Positions 48,487 to 58,266 of a DNA stretch of 64,000 nt are shown here, piece by piece. A program made the translations under genes and the position numbers. The DNA comes from Chloroflexota bacterium (GTDB lineage Bacteria; Chloroflexota; Dehalococcoidia; Lucifugimonadales; Lucifugimonadaceae). The DNA is taken from assembly GCA_002721615.1 (NCBI GenBank), contig PBKW01000012.1:79511-143510 (forward strand), read 5' to 3'. Below the pieces are notes generated by a model. That model was not told the origin of the DNA. It worked only from the letters and a program-made list of their open reading frames with translations, and did no database searches. The number at the start of each line of letters is the position of its first letter. The first letter of the stretch is position 1.

Positions 48487-48908
48487 AAATAATCCTTACT
48501 ATCTTTATTAATGAATTTTAATATAACAACATAATAATAAAAATCAAAAATCAATAAAAATCCACCTTGAATTATCACTCCAATTCCATGTCCCTGATTA
48601 ATATCAAATATTCCAAAAAACAAAAATATACCTGCTAACACATAGAATAAATCTAAAATCGAATTTATTCCTAAAATCTTCTTTAATTTAGACAAATTTT
48701 GAATATGAGATTGATTTCTAATCTTCCTAACAATAAAAGGAAATATAGCTATCAAACAATCTATTAAACCCCAAATGATAAATTGAAATCCAATAGCATT
48801 AATAAAAGAATTATCGAAAAAAAACAGAATTATTCCATTCAAAGATGAACATAATCCCCAAATAAAAAGATTTAATGAAATTTCATGTTCAACATTTTTG
48901 ATTTTCAT
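48483..48908 (-). CDS. Hypothetical four-TM membrane protein
   Basis: Several hydrophobic segments; overlaps the propeller gene start by 4 nt; no family recognised. Confidence 0.55.
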   Translation of the reverse strand: MKIKNVEHEISLNLFIWGLCSSLNGIILFFFDNSFINAIGFQFIIWGLIDCLIAIFPFIVRKIRNQSHIQNLSKLKKILGINSILDLFYVLAGIFLFFGIFDINQGHGIGVIIQGGFLLIFDFYYYVVILKFINKDSKDYL

Positions 48909-48992
48909 TAACGTATGATAAATAAAATATTATTTTTTAAGAATTATACTATTAATAAAATTATATAATCTTATTCTAAAAAACTGATTTAA

Positions 48993-49250
48993 ATGACTAA
49001 AGCTTTTATTGAAATATACACTACTCATGATTGTTCTTTCTGTAAACAAGCAAAGAATCTTTTGAACAAATATTCATTAGAATTCATAGAACATAATGTT
49101 GATTCCCAAGTTAATCGTGAACTAATGAAGAAAAGAGCAAAAGGAAATTATTCAGTACCTCAAATATTTATAAATAAAAAATTGATTGGAGGATTTAAAG
49201 AATTAGCCATATTACATAAGACAGGAAAACTGAAAAGTTTATTAAGTTAA
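48993..49250 (+). CDS. Glutaredoxin
   Basis: IYTTHDCSFCKQAKNLL (CxxC); SVPQIFINKKLIGGFKEL. Confidence 0.92.
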   Translation: MTKAFIEIYTTHDCSFCKQAKNLLNKYSLEFIEHNVDSQVNRELMKKRAKGNYSVPQIFINKKLIGGFKELAILHKTGKLKSLLS

Positions 49251-49316
49251 ATTTATGCAAAAATTCAATTAAAAATGTTAATGTATAAAAATATACTTAA
49301 CTATTAAGGAAATTTT

Positions 49317-49508
49317 ATGACTACTTATGAATGTGGAGATTGTGGAATGGGAATTGGAACTTTAAATTGCTCTTGTGGAGTAGAATTAGTTCATGAATCT
49401 ATATTGACTGAAGATGGAGAAACCGTTCAAGTGTCTCAATGTCCAAAAGGATGTGGAAAAATTAAATCTCCAACTTGTTGTGGCACTGATATGAATCCAT
49501 CAAACTAA
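49317..49508 (+). CDS. Small Cys-rich zinc-ribbon-like protein
   Basis: CGDCGMGIGTLNCSCG...CPKGCGKIKSPTCCG; SD AAGGA upstream. Confidence 0.6.
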   Translation: MTTYECGDCGMGIGTLNCSCGVELVHESILTEDGETVQVSQCPKGCGKIKSPTCCGTDMNPSN

Positions 49509-49531
49509 CAACCCATTCTAAATCTAATCTC

Positions 49532-51118
49532 ATGAAATATGATGCTATTGTAATTGGATCTGGTTCAGCAGGATCAATTATTGCAACGCGTTTAAGCGAA
49601 CAAAAAGACAAATCTATCCTATTGATAGAAGCTGGTCCTGACTATGAAAACATAGATAGTTTACCTAATGAAATTAAATATGGTTATTCTACTGGAACAG
49701 ACAACAATCAGTTTTCTCAAAATCATGACTGGAAATTCGTAGGCCAAGCAACAAAACTTGCACCTAAAATGTCGGTTCCTAGAGGAAAAGTAACAGGTGG
49801 ATCTAGTGCTATAAATGGTCAAATATTTTTTAGAGGAGCGCCTGAAGATTATGATGAATGGGCTTCTCAAGGAAATGATGAATGGAATTATATAAAATTA
49901 CTCCCTTATTTCAGAAAATTAGAAACAGATCTTGATTTTCAAGATGATTTTCATGGAACCGACGGTCCAATAATGGTCAGAAGACACTTTAGAGATGAAT
50001 TAACACCACAAGATGATGCTTTTTACCAAGCTTGCCTTGATAATAATTATGGAGAAAGTAAAGATCTCAATCACCCTGAATCAACTGGAGTAAGCCCTAC
50101 ACCTATTAACAATATAAAAGGAATTAGATGGAGTACTGCAATAGGATACTTGGATTTATCTAGACATAGATTGAATCTGACCATTAAATCAAATTGCTTT
50201 GTTAGAAAAATATTATTCAATAAAGAAAAAGCTATAGGAGTACAAGTAGAAAGTAAAGGTGAAGTCTTTGAAGTATTAGGGAAAAAAATTATTCTATGTG
50301 CAGGAGCTGTAGGCTCACCTCATTTATTATTGTTATCAGGATTGGGTCCTAAAAATCAACTTAAAAAATATAACATACCAATAATTAAAGATTTACAAGG
50401 GGTAGGAAAAAATCTGAGTGACCATCCTATTGTGTGGGTTACTTATAAGACTAAAAAGTCTTTTACGTTAAATCCCTTAACTTATTCTATGCAAGTTTTA
50501 TGTCGTTATACTGCAAAGAATTCAAAGTTCAGAAATGACATGTTATTAGTTATGTCTAATTATGCTCATGATAATAAAACCACAAAAAAATATCCTGCTC
50601 ATCCAGATAATTTGCTATCACGGAATTCAGGAAAGCCTTTAGGTATTAGAATAATAGTCGGACTTTGGCTAGCAGAAAGTAAAGGAGAATTATCTCTAAC
50701 ATCTAACGACCCAAAAGTTCAGCCATTTTTAAATTTCAATTATTTAAACACAGAGTTCGATAAGAAAAGGATGAGAGAAGCAATACATAAGGCTATAGAG
50801 TTAGGAAACCATGCTTCTTTTAAAGATATTATAGAAAAAAGAGTTGACCCTACTGATGAAGATTTAGAATCAGATATTGATCTAAATAAATGGCTTTTAA
50901 AAAATTCTATGACAGGTCAGCATATATCTGGAACATGTAAAATGGGACCATCTTCTGACAAAATGTCTGTTGTAAATCAATATGGAAAAGTTCACTCTGT
51001 AGAAAATTTATTTCTAGCAGATTCTTCAATAATGCCACATTGCATTAGAGCCAACACTAATGTTACTACTATGATGATTGGAGAAAGAATGTCTGATTTC
51101 TTCAAAGCTATTATTTAA
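49532..51118 (+). CDS. GMC-family oxidoreductase (choline dehydrogenase-like)
   Basis: DAIVIGSGSAGSIIATRLSE; PRGKVTGGSSAINGQIFFRG; CAGAVGSPHLLLLSGLGP; QHISGTCKMG. Confidence 0.94.
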   Translation: MKYDAIVIGSGSAGSIIATRLSEQKDKSILLIEAGPDYENIDSLPNEIKYGYSTGTDNNQFSQNHDWKFVGQATKLAPKMSVPRGKVTGGSSAINGQIFFRGAPEDYDEWASQGNDEWNYIKLLPYFRKLETDLDFQDDFHGTDGPIMVRRHFRDELTPQDDAFYQACLDNNYGESKDLNHPESTGVSPTPINNIKGIRWSTAIGYLDLSRHRLNLTIKSNCFVRKILFNKEKAIGVQVESKGEVFEVLGKKIILCAGAVGSPHLLLLSGLGPKNQLKKYNIPIIKDLQGVGKNLSDHPIVWVTYKTKKSFTLNPLTYSMQVLCRYTAKNSKFRNDMLLVMSNYAHDNKTTKKYPAHPDNLLSRNSGKPLGIRIIVGLWLAESKGELSLTSNDPKVQPFLNFNYLNTEFDKKRMREAIHKAIELGNHASFKDIIEKRVDPTDEDLESDIDLNKWLLKNSMTGQHISGTCKMGPSSDKMSVVNQYGKVHSVENLFLADSSIMPHCIRANTNVTTMMIGERMSDFFKAII

Positions 51119-51124
51119 TTACAA

Positions 51125-51538
51125 TTAGTTATCTAAATAATTAAATGAAAGTATTACATTTATTTCAGAACTAATACTTTTTGAAACAGGACAATTTTTA
51201 GCCGAAGTTTCAAGAATTCTCTTATTTTCTGGAGATAATTCTTTAGTGAAAAATATACCAACATGAATTTCTGAAATCCTACGAGGTGCTGAACTCATAA
51301 CCTTTGTTATTTTTGCAGAAGCTCCATCAATATCTATTCCATATTGTTGTGCTGTAATACCCATAGTAGTCAATTTACAGCTTCCTAATGAAGTAACAAA
51401 TAGATCTGTTGGAGAAAAAGCTTCTCCTTTTCCTTTATTATCGGTAGGAGCATCAGTGATAATTTCATCACTAGACTGCAAATGAACAGAATTAGTCCTT
51501 AAATTACCTAAATACTTTATTTCTACTTGGTTAGCCAT
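51125..51538 (-). CDS. OsmC family protein
   Basis: FSPTDLFVTSLGSCKLTTMGI; NCPVSKSIS (conserved Cys pair). Confidence 0.88.
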   Translation of the reverse strand: MANQVEIKYLGNLRTNSVHLQSSDEIITDAPTDNKGKGEAFSPTDLFVTSLGSCKLTTMGITAQQYGIDIDGASAKITKVMSSAPRRISEIHVGIFFTKELSPENKRILETSAKNCPVSKSISSEINVILSFNYLDN

Positions 51539-51586
51539 AATAATTAAATTAAAATTTTAATTTGAAATTAATTATAAAATAAAAAT

Positions 51587-51805
51587 ATGCTAATAAAAAA
51601 TCTTTCGGAAGAAATACAAATTTTAAACCATGGATCTCCTTTTGATGCCACAAAAACTGATCTGACAATTATCATTTTATTTCTACATGTGCCTTTAGTA
51701 ATTGCAACGAGATTAAGCAGAAAATCAATCACATTAAAAAAAATATTGTTTTCATTTTATGTGATTAGTATGATAGTTTTCTTTTGTCTAGTTATATTAT
51801 TCTAA
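51587..51805 (+). CDS. Small two-TM membrane protein, unknown
   Basis: Two hydrophobic segments; 9-nt gap to the ctaG-like gene. Confidence 0.5.
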   Translation: MLIKNLSEEIQILNHGSPFDATKTDLTIIILFLHVPLVIATRLSRKSITLKKILFSFYVISMIVFFCLVILF

Positions 51806-51814
51806 TCTTGATAT

Positions 51815-52741
51815 ATGCATTTCTTATCTTCTACTTATAAAAACATTAATTCTTTTAACCACTCTGGTTCATCAGATCAGACCATGGAAACATTTTGGGA
51901 TTTCATCAATAAATGGAATTTTCTAAACATCACAAATGTTAGTGGAATTATTAGCCTTACATTACTAATTTTAATTATTGGTACATATCTCATTGGATTG
52001 ATTAGATTAGTAAAAAAATCTAATCTAAAAAAAATGAGAATCGTATCTATAACTACTGCTCTTTTTCTAGTACTTTTCGTGTTAGAAGGACCGATAGATT
52101 ATTTTGCAGAGCAAATGTTTTTTATTCATATGATCCAACATCTAACAATAATGGTAATAATTGCGCCAGTACTTCTTTTCTCTAATCCAATGCCGATGTT
52201 CATTTGGGGAACTCCAAATTTTTTAAGAAAAATAATCTCAAAACCTTTTTCTGGTAATAGTTTATTGAAAAGAACTATAACAAAGATCACAAAACCAAAG
52301 TATTCTTTGTCAATTTATATAATTGTTTTGTACTTCTGGCACATACCTTTCTTCTACAATGCAGCTCTACAAAATAATGGTGTACACTACATTAATCATC
52401 TTCTATTCTTCTTTGCATCAATAATTTATTGGTGGCCAATTATAGGACCATCTCCCGTAAAAAGTCCTTTATCTGTAATTAAAAAAATCATTTATGTATT
52501 AATTGCAGTTACTCCATCTGCTGCATTAGCAGCATTTATAACTTTTTCTCCTACACCCTTGTATGATTATTCTTCAACTCCACTCCACTGGAATGTAGCA
52601 AGTCATGTAGAAGATCAAAGATGGGGAGGAATAATTATGTGGCTTCCAGGCAATTTTCTATTTTTGGGGTTTTTAATCGGATTATTTTTTTTATGGGCTA
52701 AAGAAGAAGAAAAAGACGCTCTTCCAAAACTAAAAAAATAA
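51815..52741 (+). CDS. Caa3-type cytochrome oxidase assembly-like membrane protein (CtaG family)
   Basis: FVLEGPIDYFAEQMFFIHMIQHLTIMVIIAPVLLFSNP; YFWHIPFFYNAAL; HYINHLLFFFASIIYWWPIIGPSP. Confidence 0.85.
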   Translation: MHFLSSTYKNINSFNHSGSSDQTMETFWDFINKWNFLNITNVSGIISLTLLILIIGTYLIGLIRLVKKSNLKKMRIVSITTALFLVLFVLEGPIDYFAEQMFFIHMIQHLTIMVIIAPVLLFSNPMPMFIWGTPNFLRKIISKPFSGNSLLKRTITKITKPKYSLSIYIIVLYFWHIPFFYNAALQNNGVHYINHLLFFFASIIYWWPIIGPSPVKSPLSVIKKIIYVLIAVTPSAALAAFITFSPTPLYDYSSTPLHWNVASHVEDQRWGGIIMWLPGNFLFLGFLIGLFFLWAKEEEKDALPKLKK

Positions 52742-52780
52742 GTTGTAGAAGTATATTTTCATTATTAGTATTATTACTAT

Positions 52781-53014
52781 ATGTCTATTTATTATGTATT
52801 GATCACATTTTCAATATGTTGGCTATTTATTGAAGCCACATTTTTTATTTCCAATAAATTAGTAATAGAAAGCAACTTAAATTATTCAAATTATTCCTTT
52901 TTAAATTACTTTAGATCATTAGCACTATTTTTGTTAACAGGAACAATAATTTTTATGTCAAATTTTCAAATTAATTTCGATTTTCAGAAATATTATTTCG
53001 TTTGTCCACTATAA
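52781..53014 (+). CDS. Small membrane protein, unknown
   Basis: 77 aa with two hydrophobic segments, between the ctaG-like and MFS genes. Confidence 0.4.
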   Translation: MSIYYVLITFSICWLFIEATFFISNKLVIESNLNYSNYSFLNYFRSLALFLLTGTIIFMSNFQINFDFQKYYFVCPL

Positions 53015-53020
53015 AAATCA

Positions 53021-54253
53021 ATGAGAACATTAAAAAGAAATAATTTTATTCCCTTAATGGTTTTAATTGGAGGAAGCGGTTGTTTATTTATCTCTTTTGG
53101 AATAAGACACTCTTTCGGAATGTATCTTATTCCTATATCCAATTATTTAGAAGTAGGAAGAGAGATTTTTGGTTTTGCTATGGCTATTCAAGTATTACTT
53201 ATAGGTGTCGGATCTCCTATTTTTGGTGCATTATCAGACAAATATGGATCTGGAAAAGCTGCATTCTTAGGAGTAATTCTAGCTATGTTAGGTTTAACTT
53301 GGATGTCAAACGTCAATAATTCTTTTGATCTAATAGGTTCTCTAGCATTGATGGGGATAGGAGGTGCAGGATGTGGCACTGCAGTTGTATTAGGTGCTGT
53401 GGGAAGATCAGTCAAAAGAGAAAACAGAACATTATCATTAGGAGTAGTGATGGCAGCAGGATCATTAGGACAATTCGTGATGGTTCCTATTGTTGCATAC
53501 CTTATTCAAATATCTAGTTGGTCAAATTCACTAATTAATTTAATTTTCATTGCATCTCTAATGTTACTATTTTCTTACATATTAAGTTTTTCAGGAAAAT
53601 CAAAATCTTCAAAAGAAGGATCAGATCAAACTATAAAAGAATCTCTTAAGGAAGCATTTAGTTCTAAAAGTTATAATCTCTTAACTATAGGTTTTTTTGT
53701 ATGTGGTTTTCATGTGACATTTGTAGCCACTCATCTTCCAGCTTTCCTAGAAGATCAAAGCTTACCAACATGGCTAGGAGGATGGTCATTAGCATTAGTA
53801 GGATTGTTTAATATCATTGGGACTTTATTATTTGGTCGCCTAGGAGACAGTCTCTCCAAAAAAAATTTATTAGCTGTTTTATACTCTTTAAGGTCGGTAC
53901 TATTTCTTCTTTTTATAATTCTCCCTAAAAATGAATTAAGCGTTTTATTGTTCGCAAGTTTTCTAGGAATTCTCTGGCTTTCAACAGTTCCATTAACTAG
54001 TGGAATTATTTCAGATGTTTTCGGTTCTTATTACATGTCAACACTTTATGGAATAACATTTTTTTCACATCAAATTGGCTCTTTTTTGGGATCTTGGCTA
54101 GGAGGAAAAATATTTGATTTCTATGGCTCATATGATGCTATGTGGTGGATATGTGTAGCATTAGGATTCATATCAGCAATGTTCCATGTTGCTATTATAG
54201 AAAAACCAGTAAAAAGACTCTCTAATAAAAAATCAATTTATCAAAATGAGTAA
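53021..54253 (+). CDS. MFS transporter
   Basis: 12-TM-like hydrophobicity; GALSDKYGSGKAAFLG and GRLGDSLSKKNLL loop motifs. Confidence 0.9.
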   Translation: MRTLKRNNFIPLMVLIGGSGCLFISFGIRHSFGMYLIPISNYLEVGREIFGFAMAIQVLLIGVGSPIFGALSDKYGSGKAAFLGVILAMLGLTWMSNVNNSFDLIGSLALMGIGGAGCGTAVVLGAVGRSVKRENRTLSLGVVMAAGSLGQFVMVPIVAYLIQISSWSNSLINLIFIASLMLLFSYILSFSGKSKSSKEGSDQTIKESLKEAFSSKSYNLLTIGFFVCGFHVTFVATHLPAFLEDQSLPTWLGGWSLALVGLFNIIGTLLFGRLGDSLSKKNLLAVLYSLRSVLFLLFIILPKNELSVLLFASFLGILWLSTVPLTSGIISDVFGSYYMSTLYGITFFSHQIGSFLGSWLGGKIFDFYGSYDAMWWICVALGFISAMFHVAIIEKPVKRLSNKKSIYQNE

Positions 54254-54712
54254 AACTTTATATTTTGCATATGGTAGTAATCTTCATTTGGAACAAATGA
54301 AAAACAGATGCCCTGATTCTGAAGTTTTCATGTGTTTCATTTTAAAGAACTTCAAACTTATTTTTAGAACAGTTGCAGATATAGAAAAAGATGTTGGATC
54401 TCAAGTAAATGGAGTGATCTTTAAAATTTCTCAAAAAGATGAAACTTCTCTTGATAGATATGAAGGAGTGCCAACTCTATATAAAAAAAATTATTTTGAA
54501 GTATCCATTGAAAATAAAAAACATAAAGTTTTATATTACAAAATGACATCTTTATATAATGGATATGGGAACCTTCTTTAAAATACTATAATGTTATTGA
54601 AAAAGGATATGAACAAAATTCTCTTAATAAAAAAAGTTTAATAGATGCAAGAGAATTCTCAATAAAAAATTCAAGACCAACTACATACACTTCTCAAAGA
54701 TGGAAAGATTAA
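54246..54712 (+). pseudogene. Gamma-glutamylcyclotransferase-like (AIG2/GGCT fold) gene with an apparent frameshift near 54551-54570
   Basis: Frame 1: MSKTLYFAYGSNLHLEQMKNRCP...GVIFKIS..DETSLDRYEGVP ends at 54581; another frame continues homologously as IWEPSLKYYNVIEKGYEQNSLNKKSLIDAREFSIKNSRPTTYTSQRWKD*. Confidence 0.75.
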
Positions 54713-54738
54713 ATAATATGAGAAGATATATTATTTAA

Positions 54739-54972
54739 ATGGAGAAAAAAGATATGCAAGAAAAGAAACTAGAATATTCGTGCGAAAAATGTAAAAATTC
54801 CACTTACGAAGAAGGAAAAATAAGTACCACAGGTTCAGGTTTAAGTAAATTCCTAAATCTTCAGAGTAATAATTTTCTCACTATTTCCTGTACTAAATGT
54901 GGCTACACTGAAATTTTCAAAGGTAAGAAAAGTGGAGCCTTATCTACTATATTTGATGTTTTGACAAATTAA
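54739..54972 (+). CDS. Zinc-ribbon nucleic-acid-binding-like protein
   Basis: YSCEKCKNSTYEEGKISTTGSGLSKFLNLQSNNFLTISCTKCGYTEIF. Confidence 0.75.
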   Translation: MEKKDMQEKKLEYSCEKCKNSTYEEGKISTTGSGLSKFLNLQSNNFLTISCTKCGYTEIFKGKKSGALSTIFDVLTN

Positions 54973-54988
54973 GGAAATAATAAAAATT

Positions 54989-55207
54989 ATGACAGTACTG
55001 AAAAGCATTAACGATTCATTAAAAACCAAAAGAAAATTATTATTACTTATTCTTAATATCACGCTAGTAGTATTTATAATTCTTGAAATAATGCTCTTTT
55101 CGGAAAGATCAAATATCATGTCAGAAGAAGAATTTAGAGAACATAGACTACAACTATGTAATGATGGACATCTTAGTGCTAGACAATGTGCTCGTGTAGT
55201 TCAATAG
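54989..55207 (+). CDS. Small single-TM membrane protein
   Basis: KTKRKLLLLILNITLVVFIILEIMLF helix and a short tail with two Cys; similar to the ORF at 55525. Confidence 0.5.
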   Translation: MTVLKSINDSLKTKRKLLLLILNITLVVFIILEIMLFSERSNIMSEEEFREHRLQLCNDGHLSARQCARVVQ

Positions 55208-55223
55208 TTATTAATCAAAATAG

Positions 55224-55538
55224 ATGATCCCTGTAATAAAAAACAAAAAAGACTTTGATAACCCTGTATTGAATATAACTGATGGAGTTCCTACTGTAGT
55301 TTCGTTATACCATGATCATGAACCAGGAGAATCTAGTAAACACCATTCTCATGATTGGGAACACCAAGTTTATATAACTCGTGGAAATGGAATTTTATGG
55401 GTAGATGAAGTTGAATATAAAATCAAAGAAGGAGATTTCATTCTTGTACCTCCAAATTGTACTCATCATTTCAAAAATACTGGAAAAGAAATTCTAAGTA
55501 GGATCACTTTCAATCCCAAAGAAAGTGAAAATTTATAA
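55224..55538 (+). CDS. Cupin-domain protein
   Basis: HDHEPGESSKHHSHDWEHQVYITRGNGILWVDEVEYKIKEGDFILVPPNCTHHFKNTG. Confidence 0.9.
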   Translation: MIPVIKNKKDFDNPVLNITDGVPTVVSLYHDHEPGESSKHHSHDWEHQVYITRGNGILWVDEVEYKIKEGDFILVPPNCTHHFKNTGKEILSRITFNPKESENL

Positions 55539-55740
55539 AAGAATAGATAAAAATAATTTGAATTTAAAAAATTTAAATAATTATTTAAATAATAAAAAAA
55601 CTTATTTGTTAATCTTATTAAACATCTTGTTAATAATATTCATAGTTTTAGAAGTTTCAATTTTATACAATCTTAATGACGGATTTAAAAGTGTTAAAAG
55701 TGAAAAAATGAGAGATATATGTGTAGGTGACCTATGCTGA
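55525..55740 (+). CDS. Small single-TM membrane protein, possible paralog of 54989-55207
   Basis: NKKTYLLILLNILLIIFIVLEVSILYN with C-terminal CVGDLC. Confidence 0.45.
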   Translation: MKIYKRIDKNNLNLKNLNNYLNNKKTYLLILLNILLIIFIVLEVSILYNLNDGFKSVKSEKMRDICVGDLC

Positions 55741-55761
55741 TTATCAAGTGAGAATTAATTT

Positions 55762-55923
55762 ATGACAGAAAAAAATAACCAAGAAGAAAAACAAAAAGAA
55801 ATAGAAAAACAAAAAGAAATAGATTATTCCTCTATAAAACAAGGGAAATTTTTCATCAATTTACTAATCGCCTTTATTCTTCTAATACCCATCATGTTTA
55901 TTATGAACATCTGCCAAGGTTGA
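55762..55923 (+). CDS. 53-aa single-TM protein not in the ORF track
   Basis: MTEKNNQEEKQKEIEKQKEIDYSSIKQGKFFINLLIAFILLIPIMFIMNICQG*; charged N-terminus with EKQKEI duplication, then a TM helix; next ORF starts at 55925. Confidence 0.45.
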   Translation: MTEKNNQEEKQKEIEKQKEIDYSSIKQGKFFINLLIAFILLIPIMFIMNICQG

Positions 55924-55924
55924 A

Positions 55925-56179
55925 ATGAAATCTATATTAAAACTTGGCATTACTATTGGATTAATACTCTTTTGTGTAGGATATTTATACACAATTATTA
56001 TAGCATTCAGAATAGGTTTTATATGGGGTTTAATTTCTTTACCTTTTGGGATATTTTTTTGTATAGCAGAAGGTTTGTTTTGGGATAAGTGGACACCCTT
56101 TTTTCAAACTGCCATAGGTTTAAGTCTTTTAATAATTTCTATTCATTTATTCAGAAAAAAATTTAAAGAAGGAATTTAA
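55925..56179 (+). CDS. Small membrane protein, unknown
   Basis: 84 aa with two to three hydrophobic segments. Confidence 0.5.
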   Translation: MKSILKLGITIGLILFCVGYLYTIIIAFRIGFIWGLISLPFGIFFCIAEGLFWDKWTPFFQTAIGLSLLIISIHLFRKKFKEGI

Positions 56180-56187
56180 AAATAAGG

Positions 56188-57606
56188 ATGTTTTACAACA
56201 TTTCAGAAAACACATCTAAAAAAATAATCAATCTTATAGAATCTAATAATTTCGAAAAAGTTTTTAGTTTTGAATCAATTTTTGCGGGATATTTTGAATC
56301 TGGAGACAACGTTTTTTTAGTCAGAGACACGTTAGGAATAGTACCTTTATATTACAGAATTCATGAAGATGAAATTAAAATTAGTATTAAGCTTACAGAT
56401 TTAATTCAAAAAGGAGATAAAATTAATAAAAAAGGGGCGGTAGATTTCATATCTTTTGGATCAACGAGGATTAGTCCAATTATAGAAAACATCAATATTT
56501 GTTCTCCTGGATCTATTATCCAATTTAACAAAAAAAGAAAAGACTTATCTCTCCTTTATAAGAATCAAATTCATCCAAGAAATTTAAATAAAATTAATGA
56601 GAATAATATACTAGAAGAATATAAAAAATTATTTTCATCAGCTATTTCCAAAAATCAGACTAAAAAAAATCAAGTGATTTTTCTTAGTGGAGGAATAGAT
56701 TCTGCATGTATAGCAGTCAAAGACAAAAATATTTTGGATGCTATAACTATTCTTCCATGGGGAAAAAATTCTTCAGAAAAAGAATTTTCTAAAATAAATG
56801 CAAAAATAGCAGATATAAAATCTCATCAATTTTTAGATGTTAATGAAAAAGTATTGAATAAAAACGTTCCTGAATTAATAGAAAAATACGGAACTCCTCT
56901 TGGAACTATTCATTACTTGGTTATGGACCACGCTTTTTCTAATAATTTTTTAAGTAAATACTCTTCTATAGCCTTTGGTCAAAACCTAGACACATTATCA
57001 TGCACTGCTGGTTCACAACCCACATCAATACTTTTACCTTCCATTATTAGAAACAAAATATTTAAAGAAAAAAATGTGGTTAATTTTTTCCTTAATAGAA
57101 ACACCGGACTATTATCTTCTGAAAATCAAGAAATTATTGATGAATATATATCAGATGATTTAACTGAATATCAAAAAATAATTTTATCAGGGATATTCAT
57201 TACACATACACCTTTAGACAGCGAATATTTCATTTTACCTTCTCTAGTTAACAATAAAAATATTTTTAACCCATATTATGATCAAAAAATCGTCGAATTT
57301 TTTCTCGGATTAAAGAAAAAAGTTTATTTTGATTTTTCTCGAAAAACTTGGAAATTTCCTATTAAAATAGATAAACAAATTCAAAAAAAACTTTGGGAAT
57401 ATTTAAGTAATAATAAAAAATTTCAACAAAAAAAAGGATTATATCTTTCATCTCAAAATATTTTAATAAAAGATATTTTGAAATCTACCCCAAAATTTCT
57501 AGAAGGAAAACCAATAAAATTAGAAAATCAAAGATTTGCTGCTAAGAATTTTATCGACTTTTGTAAAGAATATGATCTTGAAAACCCAATATCATTCACA
57601 CAGTAA
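56188..57606 (+). CDS. Asparagine synthase-like protein lacking the N-terminal catalytic Cys
   Basis: NVFLVRDTLGIVPLYYR (Ntn-like DxxGxxPLYY), VIFLSGGIDSACIA PP-loop; N-terminus MFYNIS rather than MCGI. Confidence 0.75.
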   Translation: MFYNISENTSKKIINLIESNNFEKVFSFESIFAGYFESGDNVFLVRDTLGIVPLYYRIHEDEIKISIKLTDLIQKGDKINKKGAVDFISFGSTRISPIIENINICSPGSIIQFNKKRKDLSLLYKNQIHPRNLNKINENNILEEYKKLFSSAISKNQTKKNQVIFLSGGIDSACIAVKDKNILDAITILPWGKNSSEKEFSKINAKIADIKSHQFLDVNEKVLNKNVPELIEKYGTPLGTIHYLVMDHAFSNNFLSKYSSIAFGQNLDTLSCTAGSQPTSILLPSIIRNKIFKEKNVVNFFLNRNTGLLSSENQEIIDEYISDDLTEYQKIILSGIFITHTPLDSEYFILPSLVNNKNIFNPYYDQKIVEFFLGLKKKVYFDFSRKTWKFPIKIDKQIQKKLWEYLSNNKKFQQKKGLYLSSQNILIKDILKSTPKFLEGKPIKLENQRFAAKNFIDFCKEYDLENPISFTQ

Positions 57607-57740
57607 TCTATATTAAAGTAAAGAAAATTTTGTAATGTAATTTTTGTTATTGAAAATCTAAAATAAAAAAATATATTATAAGGATTCCATAGAAACTAAT
57701 TTACTATTAATATGGTTTTATAAATGAATTCAAGAAAATC

Positions 57741-58265
57741 ATGATATTCAAGGAACAGAATATAAAAGGAGTATACATAATAACTCCTGAACCTTTCTCT
57801 GACGAAAGAGGTTCTTTTATGAGAAATTTCTGTCAGAAAGAATTCGATGATCAAGGAATTGATAAAGAAGTAAAACAAGCAAATCTTTCTTACAACAAAT
57901 CAGCTTATACTTTAAGAGGATTCCACTATCAATTGGAGCCTTTTCAGGAATCTAAAACTATGACATGTGTAGATGGAGAAATATATGACGTAGTAGTAGA
58001 TTTAAGAAAAGAATCTAAAACCTATAAAAAATGGATTTCTACAACTCTAAACCCTCAAAACAGGCTGAGTATACATATCCCTAAAGGATGTGCTAATGCT
58101 TTTCTAACTATGAAAAACAATACCCTTGTTCACTATTATTCTTCACAAATATACTCCCCTAATCATGAAAGAGGCGTTAATTATAAAGATCCAGAATTTA
58201 ATTTTGAGTGGCCTATTCAGCCTCAAATAATTTCAGAAAAAGATAATAATCACCCATTTATATAA
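57741..58265 (+). CDS. dTDP-4-dehydrorhamnose 3,5-epimerase (RmlC) family protein
   Basis: GVYIITPEPFSDERGSFMRNF; QANLSYNKSAYTLRGFHYQ; VVDLRKESKTYKKW; IPKGCANAFLT. Confidence 0.92.
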   Translation: MIFKEQNIKGVYIITPEPFSDERGSFMRNFCQKEFDDQGIDKEVKQANLSYNKSAYTLRGFHYQLEPFQESKTMTCVDGEIYDVVVDLRKESKTYKKWISTTLNPQNRLSIHIPKGCANAFLTMKNNTLVHYYSSQIYSPNHERGVNYKDPEFNFEWPIQPQIISEKDNNHPFI

Positions 58266-58266
58266 T

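Noticed and set aside
57696-57878. 60-aa minus-strand ORF before the RmlC-like gene
   Set aside because: Mostly antisense to the RmlC-like start; AT-rich hydrophobic noise.
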